Assembly: GCA_028285205.1 (NCBI GenBank)
Contig: JANQQA010000338.1
Span: forward strand, 1-64,000
Origin: Bythopirellula sp.
Lineage (GTDB): Bacteria; Planctomycetota; Planctomycetia; Pirellulales; Lacipirellulaceae
Length of the DNA stretch: 64,000 nt
Direction of reading: 5' to 3'
Shown here: one piece after another, positions 38,013-47,018 of the stretch
Layout: each line of letters opens with the position of its first letter
Numbering within the stretch: the stretch's first letter is position 1
Notes under the pieces: model-generated
Seen by the model: only the letters and a program-made list of their open reading frames with translations
Database searches by the model: none
Told to the model about the DNA's origin: nothing
Translations under genes and position numbers: made by a program

Positions 38013-40583
38013 TCACTTCGCCGAGCTCGCTCGACTCGCTGTGTGCTCGTGACCGTGTGTCGGTTTGTGATTTGGCTCGACGGGGAGCGGCTTGCCGAGC
38101 ATGTCGCCGTTGGGCTTGAACCCACCACCGTCGACGTCGACGAAGATCGGGTTGCTCACCGCCACAGGCATTGCCTTGCCGGCATCAGGACCGTAGACGT
38201 GCCCCAGTTGCAAACCTTCGCCGCCGGTCGCCACGATCACGTGGGCATCCTTTTCTAGCGGCAGGTTGAGCACCTGGTCGAACTTCTTCGCTCCGTGGGT
38301 AAACATCCGCGGGTGCTCGCGGCGTGTGAAGTTCCACTGCGGCTCAGGGCGTCCGTTGACGAACACCTGCACGCGATTGACATCTAACCAGTTGGGGCAC
38401 TGCACACTCACGTGCAGCTCGACCGATCCGCCGGTGGCTGTGAGATCGTCGCCAGGACCAACTGTTTTGCCCGCTGCCGCTGCCTCGACTTCCATGAACG
38501 GACCGTTGGACATCACCACCTGGCCCTGTTCCAGCGCGTGACAGATTTCCATCAAGTTTGCCTTGGCCGGTTCGTCGGTGGTCGAGCGTACGTAGTTGCG
38601 CAGCCAGCCGCTACCGTGAAAGTTCCAGTGTGCATCCGTGTTCACCACACCCGGCACACGATAGCCCAGGTTCAACAGCTGCATCCAATTGAGAACTATC
38701 GTGCCGCGACCTTCCCAACCCTTTTCGTTGACCTGCAGCTCATCGAACACCATCGCGGGCGGATGCACTTCCATCACGTCGGCGAAGTGGAACATCTTGC
38801 GAAAACCCTCGTCGGGCTTGTTATCCAAATCGGCGTCGCCCAGCATTTGCGCAATGTTGGGGTGGTTGATCTGCACAACCTTGTCGCTGTTATCGTCCCA
38901 CATCGCGATCCGTGCGATCTGCACCGTCGGATCGGCGTGAACCTGCGGAGCACCTCCGTCCTGCGTATGACGATGTTCGACCAGCGGAAACACGTTTTGA
39001 TGGTTGATCGACAAGGGCGAACCGGTCAGTTCCATGCCCGTGCACGTGAGCACCCGATCCACCGCGTCGAAGTGCTCCAAGTGCGCCATGTACGTCGTGA
39101 TGCGCTGATGCTCGGTGCATGGGATGAACTCGATGTGTTCGGCCAGCAGATTCAGCACCCGTCCGCGCTGGTGCGAAGTGTTGTCTCCCGAGGGAGTCGA
39201 GTGGCTGTGCAGCTCGGCACTGATCCAACCGCTCGTATCGACCGACCGCACCAACTGCTTGTCGACGCGGGTCGTTTCGCCGGCTTTCACATCGACGGTG
39301 GTCAGCACCGCGTCGTACTCGGTTCCTCGACTCACCAGCACTTCGTAGCTGCCGGGTCGCACTTGCACGCGAAACTCGCCGTCGGCCGTGTACCACAGAT
39401 TCCGCACGCCGTGGATCGCGCTGTCCGGGCCGAAGTTCGGATCATCCACACCTTGGCCGCGGAAAGCGAGCTTGCACGGAATGCCGTCCCCCGATTCGTC
39501 GACAATCTTGCCTTCCACAAAACCCGGCGCCGGCCCGTCGAACTGCAGCGGCAAACTCGCGTCACCACCGACGGAAACCGTCGCAGTCAGTGTTTCTTTG
39601 TGCGCCTGCTCAGTCACACTAATCTCGTAATCGCCGGTGGGCAGCATCAGCCTGAGCCGTCCCTCACCGTTGGCACGGGCCTTGCCAAGCGAGACGTCGC
39701 TTTGCTTCACCTCGACGTAGGCGTCCGCCACCGGACCGTTTCCGTCGGTGATCGTGATTTCCTGGACGGACAGACCCTGGCGTTTCAAGCTCCGCGCCGT
39801 CGCGGCCGCTTGCAAGGTGTCGGCCGCGGGAATCAACTGCCGAGTGAACGTTGCCTCGCCACCGGCTGGTACGACGAGCCCCGCTTCGTTGCCGTCGACC
39901 ACGTACTCAATCGAATACGCTCGCCGCGGGTTGTCTGACTTCTCCTTTCGCACGGTCGCGGCCTGCGACGTCAGTCCGTAGGCGCCTCGCCAATAGCGAT
40001 CGTAACACCAGGCCATGTTGCAGCCCTCGTCGAAGCCAAACTTAAACTCCCCGTCAGCGCGAATGCCGTCGAGCATTTTGAAGGTCTTGGCCTCGTCGCC
40101 GTTGTTGATCAACAACGTGGTCACCGTCAGATAGTCCCGCCCGTCGGCCAGTTCGTAGCCGATGATCGCCTCGATCGACTTGTCGGCGTTGGCCGCCGTC
40201 GACTCCGCTTTGAATGCCAGCCGAGCCGCCCCGTCCGTTGCCGGCAGTTGCTCCGGCCAATCAACCGGACCCGTCAACGTGTACGGGCCGCCGTGCGGAT
40301 AATAGCAACTCAGCTGATCGCTCTCCGCATCGCGACGCGTCAGGTCGATCACCGCCCCACCCACGTTCTTGACCGTCATGTTCGCCTTGCGACCCTCGAC
40401 TGCCTCGCCGATCACCGCCACTACGCGGTCACTCCGCAGCACGAAGTCGCCGTAAATGCAATCGACCTCTTTTCCTTGCGGCACGTACTCGTCCCAGTTC
40501 TGCTTGTCGAGTTGCACCACCTCCGCAGCATTGATGGGGGCGCTAACAAGAACTACCAACACACCGCACAACAGACTTCGCAC
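38013..40583 (-). CDS. CehA/McbA family metallohydrolase (PHP domain), exported
   Basis: This is an 856-residue protein with a signal peptide (residues 1-19). Residues about 20-270 are beta-rich and unclassified. Two carboxypeptidase-regulatory-like beta sandwiches (about 280-450; ITDGNGPVADAYVEVKQ, VEGKIVDESGDGIPCKLAF) precede the PHP metallohydrolase. There WISAELHSHSTPSGDNTSHQ and FIPCTEHQRITTY supply metal-binding His residues, and MELTGSP, INHPN and VNTDAHWNF further ligands. The C-terminus is His-rich (HKPTHGHEH). Family members include the carbaryl hydrolase CehA; the substrate here is unknown. Probably periplasmic. Confidence 0.85.
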   Translation of the reverse strand: MRSLLCGVLVVLVSAPINAAEVVQLDKQNWDEYVPQGKEVDCIYGDFVLRSDRVVAVIGEAVEGRKANMTVKNVGGAVIDLTRRDAESDQLSCYYPHGGPYTLTGPVDWPEQLPATDGAARLAFKAESTAANADKSIEAIIGYELADGRDYLTVTTLLINNGDEAKTFKMLDGIRADGEFKFGFDEGCNMAWCYDRYWRGAYGLTSQAATVRKEKSDNPRRAYSIEYVVDGNEAGLVVPAGGEATFTRQLIPAADTLQAAATARSLKRQGLSVQEITITDGNGPVADAYVEVKQSDVSLGKARANGEGRLRLMLPTGDYEISVTEQAHKETLTATVSVGGDASLPLQFDGPAPGFVEGKIVDESGDGIPCKLAFRGQGVDDPNFGPDSAIHGVRNLWYTADGEFRVQVRPGSYEVLVSRGTEYDAVLTTVDVKAGETTRVDKQLVRSVDTSGWISAELHSHSTPSGDNTSHQRGRVLNLLAEHIEFIPCTEHQRITTYMAHLEHFDAVDRVLTCTGMELTGSPLSINHQNVFPLVEHRHTQDGGAPQVHADPTVQIARIAMWDDNSDKVVQINHPNIAQMLGDADLDNKPDEGFRKMFHFADVMEVHPPAMVFDELQVNEKGWEGRGTIVLNWMQLLNLGYRVPGVVNTDAHWNFHGSGWLRNYVRSTTDEPAKANLMEICHALEQGQVVMSNGPFMEVEAAAAGKTVGPGDDLTATGGSVELHVSVQCPNWLDVNRVQVFVNGRPEPQWNFTRREHPRMFTHGAKKFDQVLNLPLEKDAHVIVATGGEGLQLGHVYGPDAGKAMPVAVSNPIFVDVDGGGFKPNGDMLGKPLPVEPNHKPTHGHEHTASRASSAK

Positions 40584-40842
40584 GTTGCTTCTCCCTTCGT
40601 CGCAACACTAAGAACAGATTCGAGGTGCCGATCACCGCCCACACGGCCAGACACACGATTCGCAGATCCCTATCGCTCGAATATAGCGTTGATCCAGCAA
40701 TTGTCGCGTGGGCACGCACGACTCGCCCGAGATTTTTTGAATCTTCACATTCAAACGCGCACACCAATCCCGCATTGAGACTTGTTGGATGCGGATCGCG
40801 AATCCGCGCCCGCCAGCTCGTCTCGCGTTTCGTTGCCCTTGT

Positions 40843-41385
40843 TTAGGCGTCGTGTTCTTCGTCCTCGTAGTCGTCGTCTTCGTCTGCTTCGAAATCCGAA
40901 CTGATCACGTCCTCGCCGTTCAGAATGAAGAATTGGAGTGCGTACTCTTCCGAAGCAAACTCATAGTCGACACTGTTGTTGCCCACCGTCGTGTCGAAGT
41001 ACGGAGGCCAGATCACTTCGAAAATCACCAACGGCATCAGCAAGGCAATGCCACTCGCAAAGATCGCCAGTCGGCGCGCCTGCCGACCCCAGTCGTCGAA
41101 ATACGGCCACAGCGTCGCAACGATCGCGATGATCACCACCCAATAAGCTAGCGAGCGCCCCCACCGCTGGATAAAGAACCGCGACGTACATGCCGCGCAG
41201 ATCGGAAACTCCACGCGCGACCAGCCTAAGAAATAGAACAGCGGCACGAAGTAACTCAACAGCCAGTTCTGCGAACTCTGCGTGATCTTCGCCGTCGAGT
41301 CCGCCGGCTCCTGACAAACCACACAGTCGTCCGGAAACTCGGGCGTCACGTCCTTCGGCAACTTGATGTCCGTCGACCAAGCCAT
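40843..41385 (-). CDS. Membrane protein with Cys pairs and acidic tail
   Basis: This is a 180-residue protein. CVVCQE near residue 22 and CAACTS near 67 look like a split zinc-ribbon or metal-binding knuckle. Hydrophobic segments follow (about 43-58, 79-98 and 106-127). The C-terminus is strikingly acidic (EADEDDDYEDEEHDA). The start at 41385 is chosen because GGGAGGG lies 6 bases upstream of it; a near-adjacent ATG at 41391 would leave no spacing. No family recognised. Confidence 0.6.
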   Translation of the reverse strand: MAWSTDIKLPKDVTPEFPDDCVVCQEPADSTAKITQSSQNWLLSYFVPLFYFLGWSRVEFPICAACTSRFFIQRWGRSLAYWVVIIAIVATLWPYFDDWGRQARRLAIFASGIALLMPLVIFEVIWPPYFDTTVGNNSVDYEFASEEYALQFFILNGEDVISSDFEADEDDDYEDEEHDA

Positions 41386-41688
41386 CCGCATCCCTCCCAG
41401 CACAAGACGAAGTGAATTCAACCATTTTTCCCCAGCAACGCCAAACCGGCATTCGCAGCCATGATTGCTGTTTCTCCTAGCAGTCCATACAATCGGCTTG
41501 ATCCTTGAGAGGGCTGACAAAAACCGCGTGGCGCTAGCAAACGTCAGTGGCGGTTTCAATATTTGATAGCTTGTGGCGAATAGCAGCAGTATCGAACTCT
41601 CAATCGCGATCCGCCGCTGGGTTCGCACGGCGACTTGTTTTGCTCTTTGCCCTATCGCTCACATACGAAATAGACTTGGACGCATTCC
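41386..41688. other. Intergenic region, 300 bp, divergent
   Basis: This separates the Cys-pair membrane protein (minus) from the CotH-ankyrin gene (plus). No gene, repeat or convincing promoter pair was seen. Confidence 0.4.
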
Positions 41689-44025
41689 ATGATGCAAACT
41701 CTGCAACGAAAATTTGTGGCACTGGTAACCGCTTGGATTCTCGTAGGCATCAGCCAACCGAGCATTTTGACAGCAGCCGAATCGGAATCGACCCGAGCCA
41801 AGTCGAACCGGTTTCAAACAGCCCAAGCCATCGAAGAGGATAGGGCACAGCAGAACGCGACGTCCGCCGATAAACTTGCCCTGGATGACCTCTTCCCGGC
41901 GGATCGCGTGCTCGATGTACAGATTACGCTCGATGAAAGTGATTGGGACAAGATTCGGCAACAATCACGCAGTCTCTTTGAAGTCCTTAACGAGAGACGG
42001 AAACACGCGCCAATCGAAAGCCCCTACACTTATGTTGATGCCAGTGTGACCATCGACGGCGTTGAATTCCCGCAGGTTGGTATTCGCAAGAAGGGCTTCA
42101 TCGGCTCGCAAAGCTCGAGTCGCCCATCGCTCAAGATCAAACTGAATCATGTCGACAAGAACAACGGCATTGAAGGCCTAACGAATCTGACCTTCAACAA
42201 CAACAAACAAGACCCGACGTTGGTAAGCCAGTTTCTCGGTTACGCGCTGTTCAACTCCGCTGGCTCACCCGCGCCTCGCTGTGCCTTCGCCAGCGTGACC
42301 GTCAACGGCAAGCATCTCGGCGTTTATTCGCACGTGGAATCCATGCGGAAGCCTCTCCTGCGGCGAGCATTCGGCAACGACGACGGTACTTTGTACGAGG
42401 GAACGGTCGTCGATTTTGTTGACGGCTGGGAGAACAGCTTTGAGCACAAGTTCGGCGACGACGAATTGGGACGCCAGCGAATCAAACAAGTGGTTGAGCT
42501 GCTGCAACACCAGGACGAAACTCAAATCGATCAGCAAGCCCTCGGCGAACTCGTCGACTTAGATTCGTTCTTCACTTTTTGGGCACTCGAAGGGCTGCTC
42601 GGCGCCTGGGACGGATACTCCGGCAATGGCAACAACTTCTTTTTCTACCTCAACCCCGAGACCGACAAATTCCATTTCCTGCCGTGGGGAGCCGACGCGC
42701 TGTTGGACAAATACAGCAAGATCGCCTACGACCGTGAATCGCCCCTCTCCGTCAAAACGAAGGGATACCTGGCACATAAACTCTATCAAACGCAATTTGG
42801 ACGTGAGCGCTACGCCAACACGATGGCCGCCCTGCTGAAAGATCACTGGGACGAAGAATTTCTGTTGGCGGAAACAACGCGAATCGAGGCCATGCTTCAA
42901 TCGCATTTGGGCGAGTCGCAGCAAGAGTTCACGCGCGCAATCGATCGCGTCCGCAAGTTTATCCAGTCGCGGCGCGAAGACCTCGTCGCCGAGACCGCCG
43001 ACGGTATGCCGGTCTGGACGAAGGTGCCGGATCCGCCGCCGGTAATTCCTGCCACCTTCGGTCAAGATGCCGATTCCATCTGGAACGCCGCCAAGACGGG
43101 GAACATTGAGGCCATAAAAGAACAACTGTCAGGCGGGACGGACGTCAATGCGCGGCATCGCTCTGGGGCCACGCCTTTGTCGATGGCCGCGGTGGCGGGG
43201 GAAATCGAAGCCGTGAAGTTCCTCCTCAGCCAAGGGGCCGACATCAATGCCAAGAACAACGACGGTCAGTCTCCACTGCATGGGGCGTCGTTCCTGGGAA
43301 GAATGGACGTCGTGCGGCTGCTGATCGAGGAGAAGGCGGAGATCAATATCCGCAACAACGAGGGAGAAACTCCGCTGGACAGCGCAGCCGCGGAATGGAA
43401 CGATCAGATTCAACGCATTGTGCAGTTCATCTCCTCGATGATGCAAATTGACGTGGAAGTTGAGGAGGTGAAAACGAACCGGCCCCAAGTTGCCGACCTG
43501 CTTCGTAAGTACGGTGCCGTTTCCGGCGCGGATCTGCCGAAGCTGGCCGGCGAAAATATCTGGCAAGCTGCCAAGCTGGGCAACCTGGAATCGCTCCGGC
43601 AGCACTTGTCCGAGGGCAAGGACGAGATCGATGCCCACGACAAGAATGGCATGACGGCCCTGTGCTGGGCGTCGTTGGCGGGTGAAGTCGAAGCCGTTGA
43701 ACTGCTCTTGGCCGAAGGTGCCGACGCCAATGCCAAGAACCGGGATGGGGGCACTTCGCTCCACGGCGCTGCTTTTCTTGGTCGGATTGAAGTCGTCAAA
43801 CTACTCGTCCAACACGACCTGGAGATCAATCTCAAAAACGGGATGGGGCAAACTCCGCTCGACGGCGTGGCCGCGGAGTGGAATCAGGGCCTGCAGGACA
43901 TCACCCAATTCATCGTCGGCTTTCTCAAGGTGGACGTCGATTTCGATCAGCTCAAAGCCGTCAGACCGAAGATCGCAGAGCTACTCCGCGAGCACGGCGC
44001 CAAGACGAGTGTCGAACTGCGCTGA
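41689..44025 (+). CDS. CotH kinase-like protein fused to duplicated ankyrin repeats
   Basis: This is a 778-residue exported protein. A signal peptide (residues about 8-30) leads to a CotH domain at about 60-440: ADRVLDVQITLDESDWDKI, FPQVGIRKKGFIGSQS, LTNLTFNNNKQDPTLVSQ, GVYSHVESM, and NFFFYLNPETDKFHFLPWGADALLD, the segment with the metal-binding Asp of the kinase-like fold. Residues about 460-615 and 620-775 are a tandem duplication of one ankyrin module, each with two ankyrin repeats (TPLSMAAVAGEIEAVKFLL, and TALCWASLAGEVEAVELLL) and the same degenerate ending. CotH proteins in spores phosphorylate coat proteins. The fusion may use the ankyrins to hold a partner; this is inference. Confidence 0.82.
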   Translation: MMQTLQRKFVALVTAWILVGISQPSILTAAESESTRAKSNRFQTAQAIEEDRAQQNATSADKLALDDLFPADRVLDVQITLDESDWDKIRQQSRSLFEVLNERRKHAPIESPYTYVDASVTIDGVEFPQVGIRKKGFIGSQSSSRPSLKIKLNHVDKNNGIEGLTNLTFNNNKQDPTLVSQFLGYALFNSAGSPAPRCAFASVTVNGKHLGVYSHVESMRKPLLRRAFGNDDGTLYEGTVVDFVDGWENSFEHKFGDDELGRQRIKQVVELLQHQDETQIDQQALGELVDLDSFFTFWALEGLLGAWDGYSGNGNNFFFYLNPETDKFHFLPWGADALLDKYSKIAYDRESPLSVKTKGYLAHKLYQTQFGRERYANTMAALLKDHWDEEFLLAETTRIEAMLQSHLGESQQEFTRAIDRVRKFIQSRREDLVAETADGMPVWTKVPDPPPVIPATFGQDADSIWNAAKTGNIEAIKEQLSGGTDVNARHRSGATPLSMAAVAGEIEAVKFLLSQGADINAKNNDGQSPLHGASFLGRMDVVRLLIEEKAEINIRNNEGETPLDSAAAEWNDQIQRIVQFISSMMQIDVEVEEVKTNRPQVADLLRKYGAVSGADLPKLAGENIWQAAKLGNLESLRQHLSEGKDEIDAHDKNGMTALCWASLAGEVEAVELLLAEGADANAKNRDGGTSLHGAAFLGRIEVVKLLVQHDLEINLKNGMGQTPLDGVAAEWNQGLQDITQFIVGFLKVDVDFDQLKAVRPKIAELLREHGAKTSVELR

Positions 44026-44272
44026 CGGAGCCCGCTTGGGCCAATCCGATCGCTAACCCTGTGTTGACCAAGCCATCCGCATCGCTCCCTGCACAAGACG
44101 AGTGGAGACGCGGGCAAGACTTGCGCAAGCCGCTGCATGGGCGATAGTGCCGGGTCTGGCGGATTTCGAGAGGGTGATTGCATTGAGCTTTGACGTTATG
44201 GCTAATGCAACTCGGAAGTGCGATGGGCTCATGTAAAGAAATGCCCCAAATCTGATTCGGAACTCGATGATA

Positions 44273-45400
44273 TCAAGCGGTAGTCAACAACACATCGTCA
44301 TGAATCTTTGACTTTCCAGTGCTTGAGATCAGTTGTCCACGGTCGATGAGAGACTTTACGACACGGTTAAGTTCCGCTTTTGAGTATCGACAAAAATGCA
44401 ATTTGAGCATTTCCAGCCGTAGAGACTTTCTCGATATCGCTACAGAAGCCTTGGATAGCATGTCACTTTCGAGCATTCCAAGATTTGGCAACTCCCGTTC
44501 AGGGCGCACGGGAAACAGAAACTCCGGAGAATCGAACTCTGCGCCGAGGAATTCTTCGCGTGCTTTACACATAGCATCATTCATAAGTTCGAGCCCGTCT
44601 GGATGACGTGTGCCATAGATCAGCATGTATTTGGGAACTTTGTGTTTGTACTTGGACTTCACCGGATACCAACATACATGCGTAAATGAATCGGTAAGCC
44701 GAAGCGCGTAAGCCTCAACCATGCGGTCGAGCTTAATGTGGAAAGGGAGGCTGTCCGATGCAATATCTTGCCAGTAATCGCCACCAGCGATCGCATTAAG
44801 TGTCTGAATTTCAACTCGCTCATTCGGGTCATCGGCCAAGTAGTCTGGATCGTCATCTTCAATGTTTGGCATGGCCCGTTTCATCGCAGCCAACGCCCAT
44901 CGCATGAACGTGGTCACGTTGAAGTTCATGAGAACTTCAACGCTCGCACCGGAGTGCCGGATCTGATCATAAACCGCCTTCATGGGAGTGAACTCAAGCC
45001 CTTTAACGGAATACGGATCAACATACAGGAAGACCGTCTCCGTAGCGGCTCTACGTCGGATCTCATTTAGGTAATCACCAAACTTGCCGTGCCGCGTTGC
45101 AATCGCGTCACCGAAGGGTTCTAGGTTTTGTGTCAATTCCGAGAAGTGCTCGAGTATTTCCTCAACGAACAGACCCTTTACCTCAATGCCATGGCCTCTC
45201 CATTGTTGAATTTCTTCGGCAATAATCAGTGGTGAGCCATTCGAGCCATCATCAAAGCGACCAGGTCCCGCACAACAATCTACTATGAGAATTCTCTTTC
45301 TCAGTTTCGCTAGCTTTGGTATGTAAGGATGAAGATAGTAGCCCAGAATTAGGTCTTTGTACTTTGACCACTCGCGCTTGCCTTGAAAAAAATCTTGCAT
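44273..45400 (-). CDS. tcmP: Three-Cys-motif partner protein TcmP
   Basis: This is a 375-residue protein. The N-terminal FQGKREWSKYKDLILGYYLHPYIPKL and ILIVDCCAGPGRFDDGS are typical of TcmP. The DCCAGPG segment and FLYVDPYSVKGLEF further on resemble SAM-binding and DPPY-like motifs of Rossmann methyltransferases, so a methyltransferase-like fold is likely. Established knowledge: TcmP is found next to DUF5131/Gp37-Gp68 proteins that carry a three-Cys motif, and its biochemical role is not known. Here its divergent neighbour, 127 bp away, is exactly such a protein. Base composition is visibly more AT-rich than the surrounding genes. Confidence 0.85.
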   Translation of the reverse strand: MQDFFQGKREWSKYKDLILGYYLHPYIPKLAKLRKRILIVDCCAGPGRFDDGSNGSPLIIAEEIQQWRGHGIEVKGLFVEEILEHFSELTQNLEPFGDAIATRHGKFGDYLNEIRRRAATETVFLYVDPYSVKGLEFTPMKAVYDQIRHSGASVEVLMNFNVTTFMRWALAAMKRAMPNIEDDDPDYLADDPNERVEIQTLNAIAGGDYWQDIASDSLPFHIKLDRMVEAYALRLTDSFTHVCWYPVKSKYKHKVPKYMLIYGTRHPDGLELMNDAMCKAREEFLGAEFDSPEFLFPVRPERELPNLGMLESDMLSKASVAISRKSLRLEMLKLHFCRYSKAELNRVVKSLIDRGQLISSTGKSKIHDDVLLTTA

Positions 45401-45527
45401 AGTGCTGGCCCGTATTGGTGTATTTTTGTATACCTATCCATAGTGTCAGCTATCTTCTGCTACCGTTCAACCGCCGTGTACGTGTTTTCGATTATCCTTT
45501 AGTTATGTAGCCTTGGAGGATTTGAGC

Positions 45528-46262
45528 ATGGCTGAAAATTCCAAAATTGGTTGGACGGATCACACACACAATTTCTGGTGGGGATGCCACAAGGTTAGCG
45601 AAGAATGCAAGTTTTGCTATATCTCCGGCATCATGAAGCGTGGTGGATATACTCCATTCGCGGGGCCAATGCGTACTAAGAACTGGGACAAACCCAGACG
45701 ATGGAATAGAAAAGCTGAACAAGACGGTACTCGACTACGCATATTTACATGCTCAATGTCAGATTTCTTCCACGAGGGAGCAGATCTGTGGCGCGGTGAC
45801 GCCTGGAAAGTCATCAAGGAATGCTCGCAGCTAGACTGGCTAATACTGACTAAGCGACCAGAAAGAGTTTTGGCCCATTTGCCGCAGGATTGGTCAGATG
45901 GCTATCCAAACGTTTGGCTTGGAGTCACCGCGGGGTGTGCTGATTCGTTTTCGCGACTGGACGTTCTAAAGTCAATTCCGGCAAGGATTAAGTTCCTGTC
46001 GGCGGAACCTCTGTTGGAACCATTAGATCTATCTCCTTATTTGCCATCGCTCGATTGGGTAATTACCGGGTGTGAGCGGGCCAAGAAGGGGCAAAGACGG
46101 CTTATGGAGTTAGATTGGGTGCGAGATATCGACGACCAATGCCGTAGAGCAAAAGTGCCCCACTTTTTCAAGCAGTACTACAAGAACGATTCAGGGATAC
46201 CTTGCGAAGACGGATACCTCGATGATCTGGTGCGGCAATCCTGGCCAATGGCCGCTGCATAG
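45528..46262 (+). CDS. DUF5131 / phage Gp37-Gp68 family protein (three-Cys motif)
   Basis: This is a 244-residue protein. The start WTDHTHNFWWGCHKVSEECKFCY carries the three-Cys motif with C20, C27 and C30 (C-x6-C-x2-C), suggesting a metal or iron-sulfur site. LDWLILTKRPERVL, WLGVTAGCADS, KFLSAEPLLEPLDL and WVITGCERAKKG are the other conserved blocks. Homologues occur in phage and mobile islands. Start at 45528 is set by GGAGGA 8 bases upstream. It is divergent from TcmP, the known partner family. The function is unknown; the Cys pattern differs from the C-x3-C-x2-C of radical SAM enzymes. Confidence 0.86.
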   Translation: MAENSKIGWTDHTHNFWWGCHKVSEECKFCYISGIMKRGGYTPFAGPMRTKNWDKPRRWNRKAEQDGTRLRIFTCSMSDFFHEGADLWRGDAWKVIKECSQLDWLILTKRPERVLAHLPQDWSDGYPNVWLGVTAGCADSFSRLDVLKSIPARIKFLSAEPLLEPLDLSPYLPSLDWVITGCERAKKGQRRLMELDWVRDIDDQCRRAKVPHFFKQYYKNDSGIPCEDGYLDDLVRQSWPMAAA

Positions 46263-46667
46263 CCGCACTGTCGTTATTGAATGCGCACATATTATCAGGC
46301 TGCAACCCTATACTGTGGGCTCCCACGTCGTGCGGCCCGGCTCGTCCCGACACGCCGAGGCAGTGTTTAATCACCTTCAGTCATTTGATGCGATTCAGCT
46401 ACACATCCGCGTGTAACTCCCGCTGGCTCCGTGTCGACAAGCTCAGTTCAACATTGTTTGCGCAACAGAATCCACGAATCTCTGCTGGGCCAAGGAGCCA
46501 GTCGGCCACTCGCCACCCATTCCAAAATGGCCCAAAAATCGTTGCTGAAATGAAGTTGCCCGGCGGGGATAATGACGTTCGCCCCAGGTAGTTGGCAGCA
46601 GCAACGAACCTCTGGCGATAGCGGTATTGCTGCCGTCGAAGCGGGAAAGATCGGAAACGGTCGCCCT

Positions 46668-46789
46668 GTTTTGAAAGGTGGGAGGCGGTTTCAGAACGCT
46701 AAGTCCTGGGGCAGAAGCACGTTGCCGCGAAGCGGCGGGCGGGGTCGGCGGAGGTTTTGTAAGGTCTGAAACCACGAACCTTTCAAAAC
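46668..46789. other. Structured intergenic element with nested inverted repeats
   Basis: GTTTTGAAAGGT (46668-46679) is the exact reverse complement of ACCTTTCAAAAC (46778-46789). Inside, GGTTTCAG (46687-46694) is the exact reverse complement of CTGAAACC (46766-46773). CCGCGAAGCGG forms a small inner hairpin. The 122-bp unit would fold into a long stem as DNA or RNA. It could be a MITE-like element, a dispersed repeat or a structured RNA. A frame through it on the minus strand was not accepted as a gene. Confidence 0.5.
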
Positions 46790-46909
46790 CGCGGCCCCAC
46801 GAGCATCCGCCAATTACCCTAACGACAAACCAGCAAAGGAGTTATGCATGTCGTCCGGTTTCGCAACCAGCCGAATACTGAAAACGAAAGGTGAAAAGCT
46901 TTCAAAATT

Positions 46910-47018
46910 CGAGTCGCTAGTCGCTAGTTGTTAGTCGTGAGTCGCTAGTTGTTAGCAGTTGATCGAGGGCTCGATGCTCGCGACCCGCGACTCGTCGCTC
47001 GCGACTACCTCGACTCGC
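46910..47018. repeat. GAGTCG/TAGTTG-type intergenic repeat
   Basis: GAGTCGCTAG, TCGCTAGTTG, TTAGTCGTGAGTCGCTAG and TTGTTAG recur in tandem from 46910 to 46960. Inverted forms (CGCGACTCGTCGCTCGCGACTA) follow to 47018 and run into the last codons of the YidC-like gene. A related sequence lies at the end of ruvC. Low-complexity repeat; no function known. Confidence 0.6.

Noticed and set aside
38412-39938. 508-residue open frame on the plus strand inside the CehA/McbA gene
   Set aside because: It lies fully antisense to a protein with clear metal-binding motifs, has no recognisable domain and looks like a shadow of GC-rich codons.
45528-46262. Radical SAM enzyme as identity for the DUF5131 protein
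   Set aside because: Its Cys spacing is C-x6-C-x2-C, not C-x3-C-x2-C, and the conserved blocks match DUF5131/Gp37-Gp68.
46443-46775. 110-residue minus-strand frame in the intergenic element
   Set aside because: It overlaps the nested inverted repeats, has no ribosome binding site and no family resemblance, so the structure explains the sequence better than coding does.
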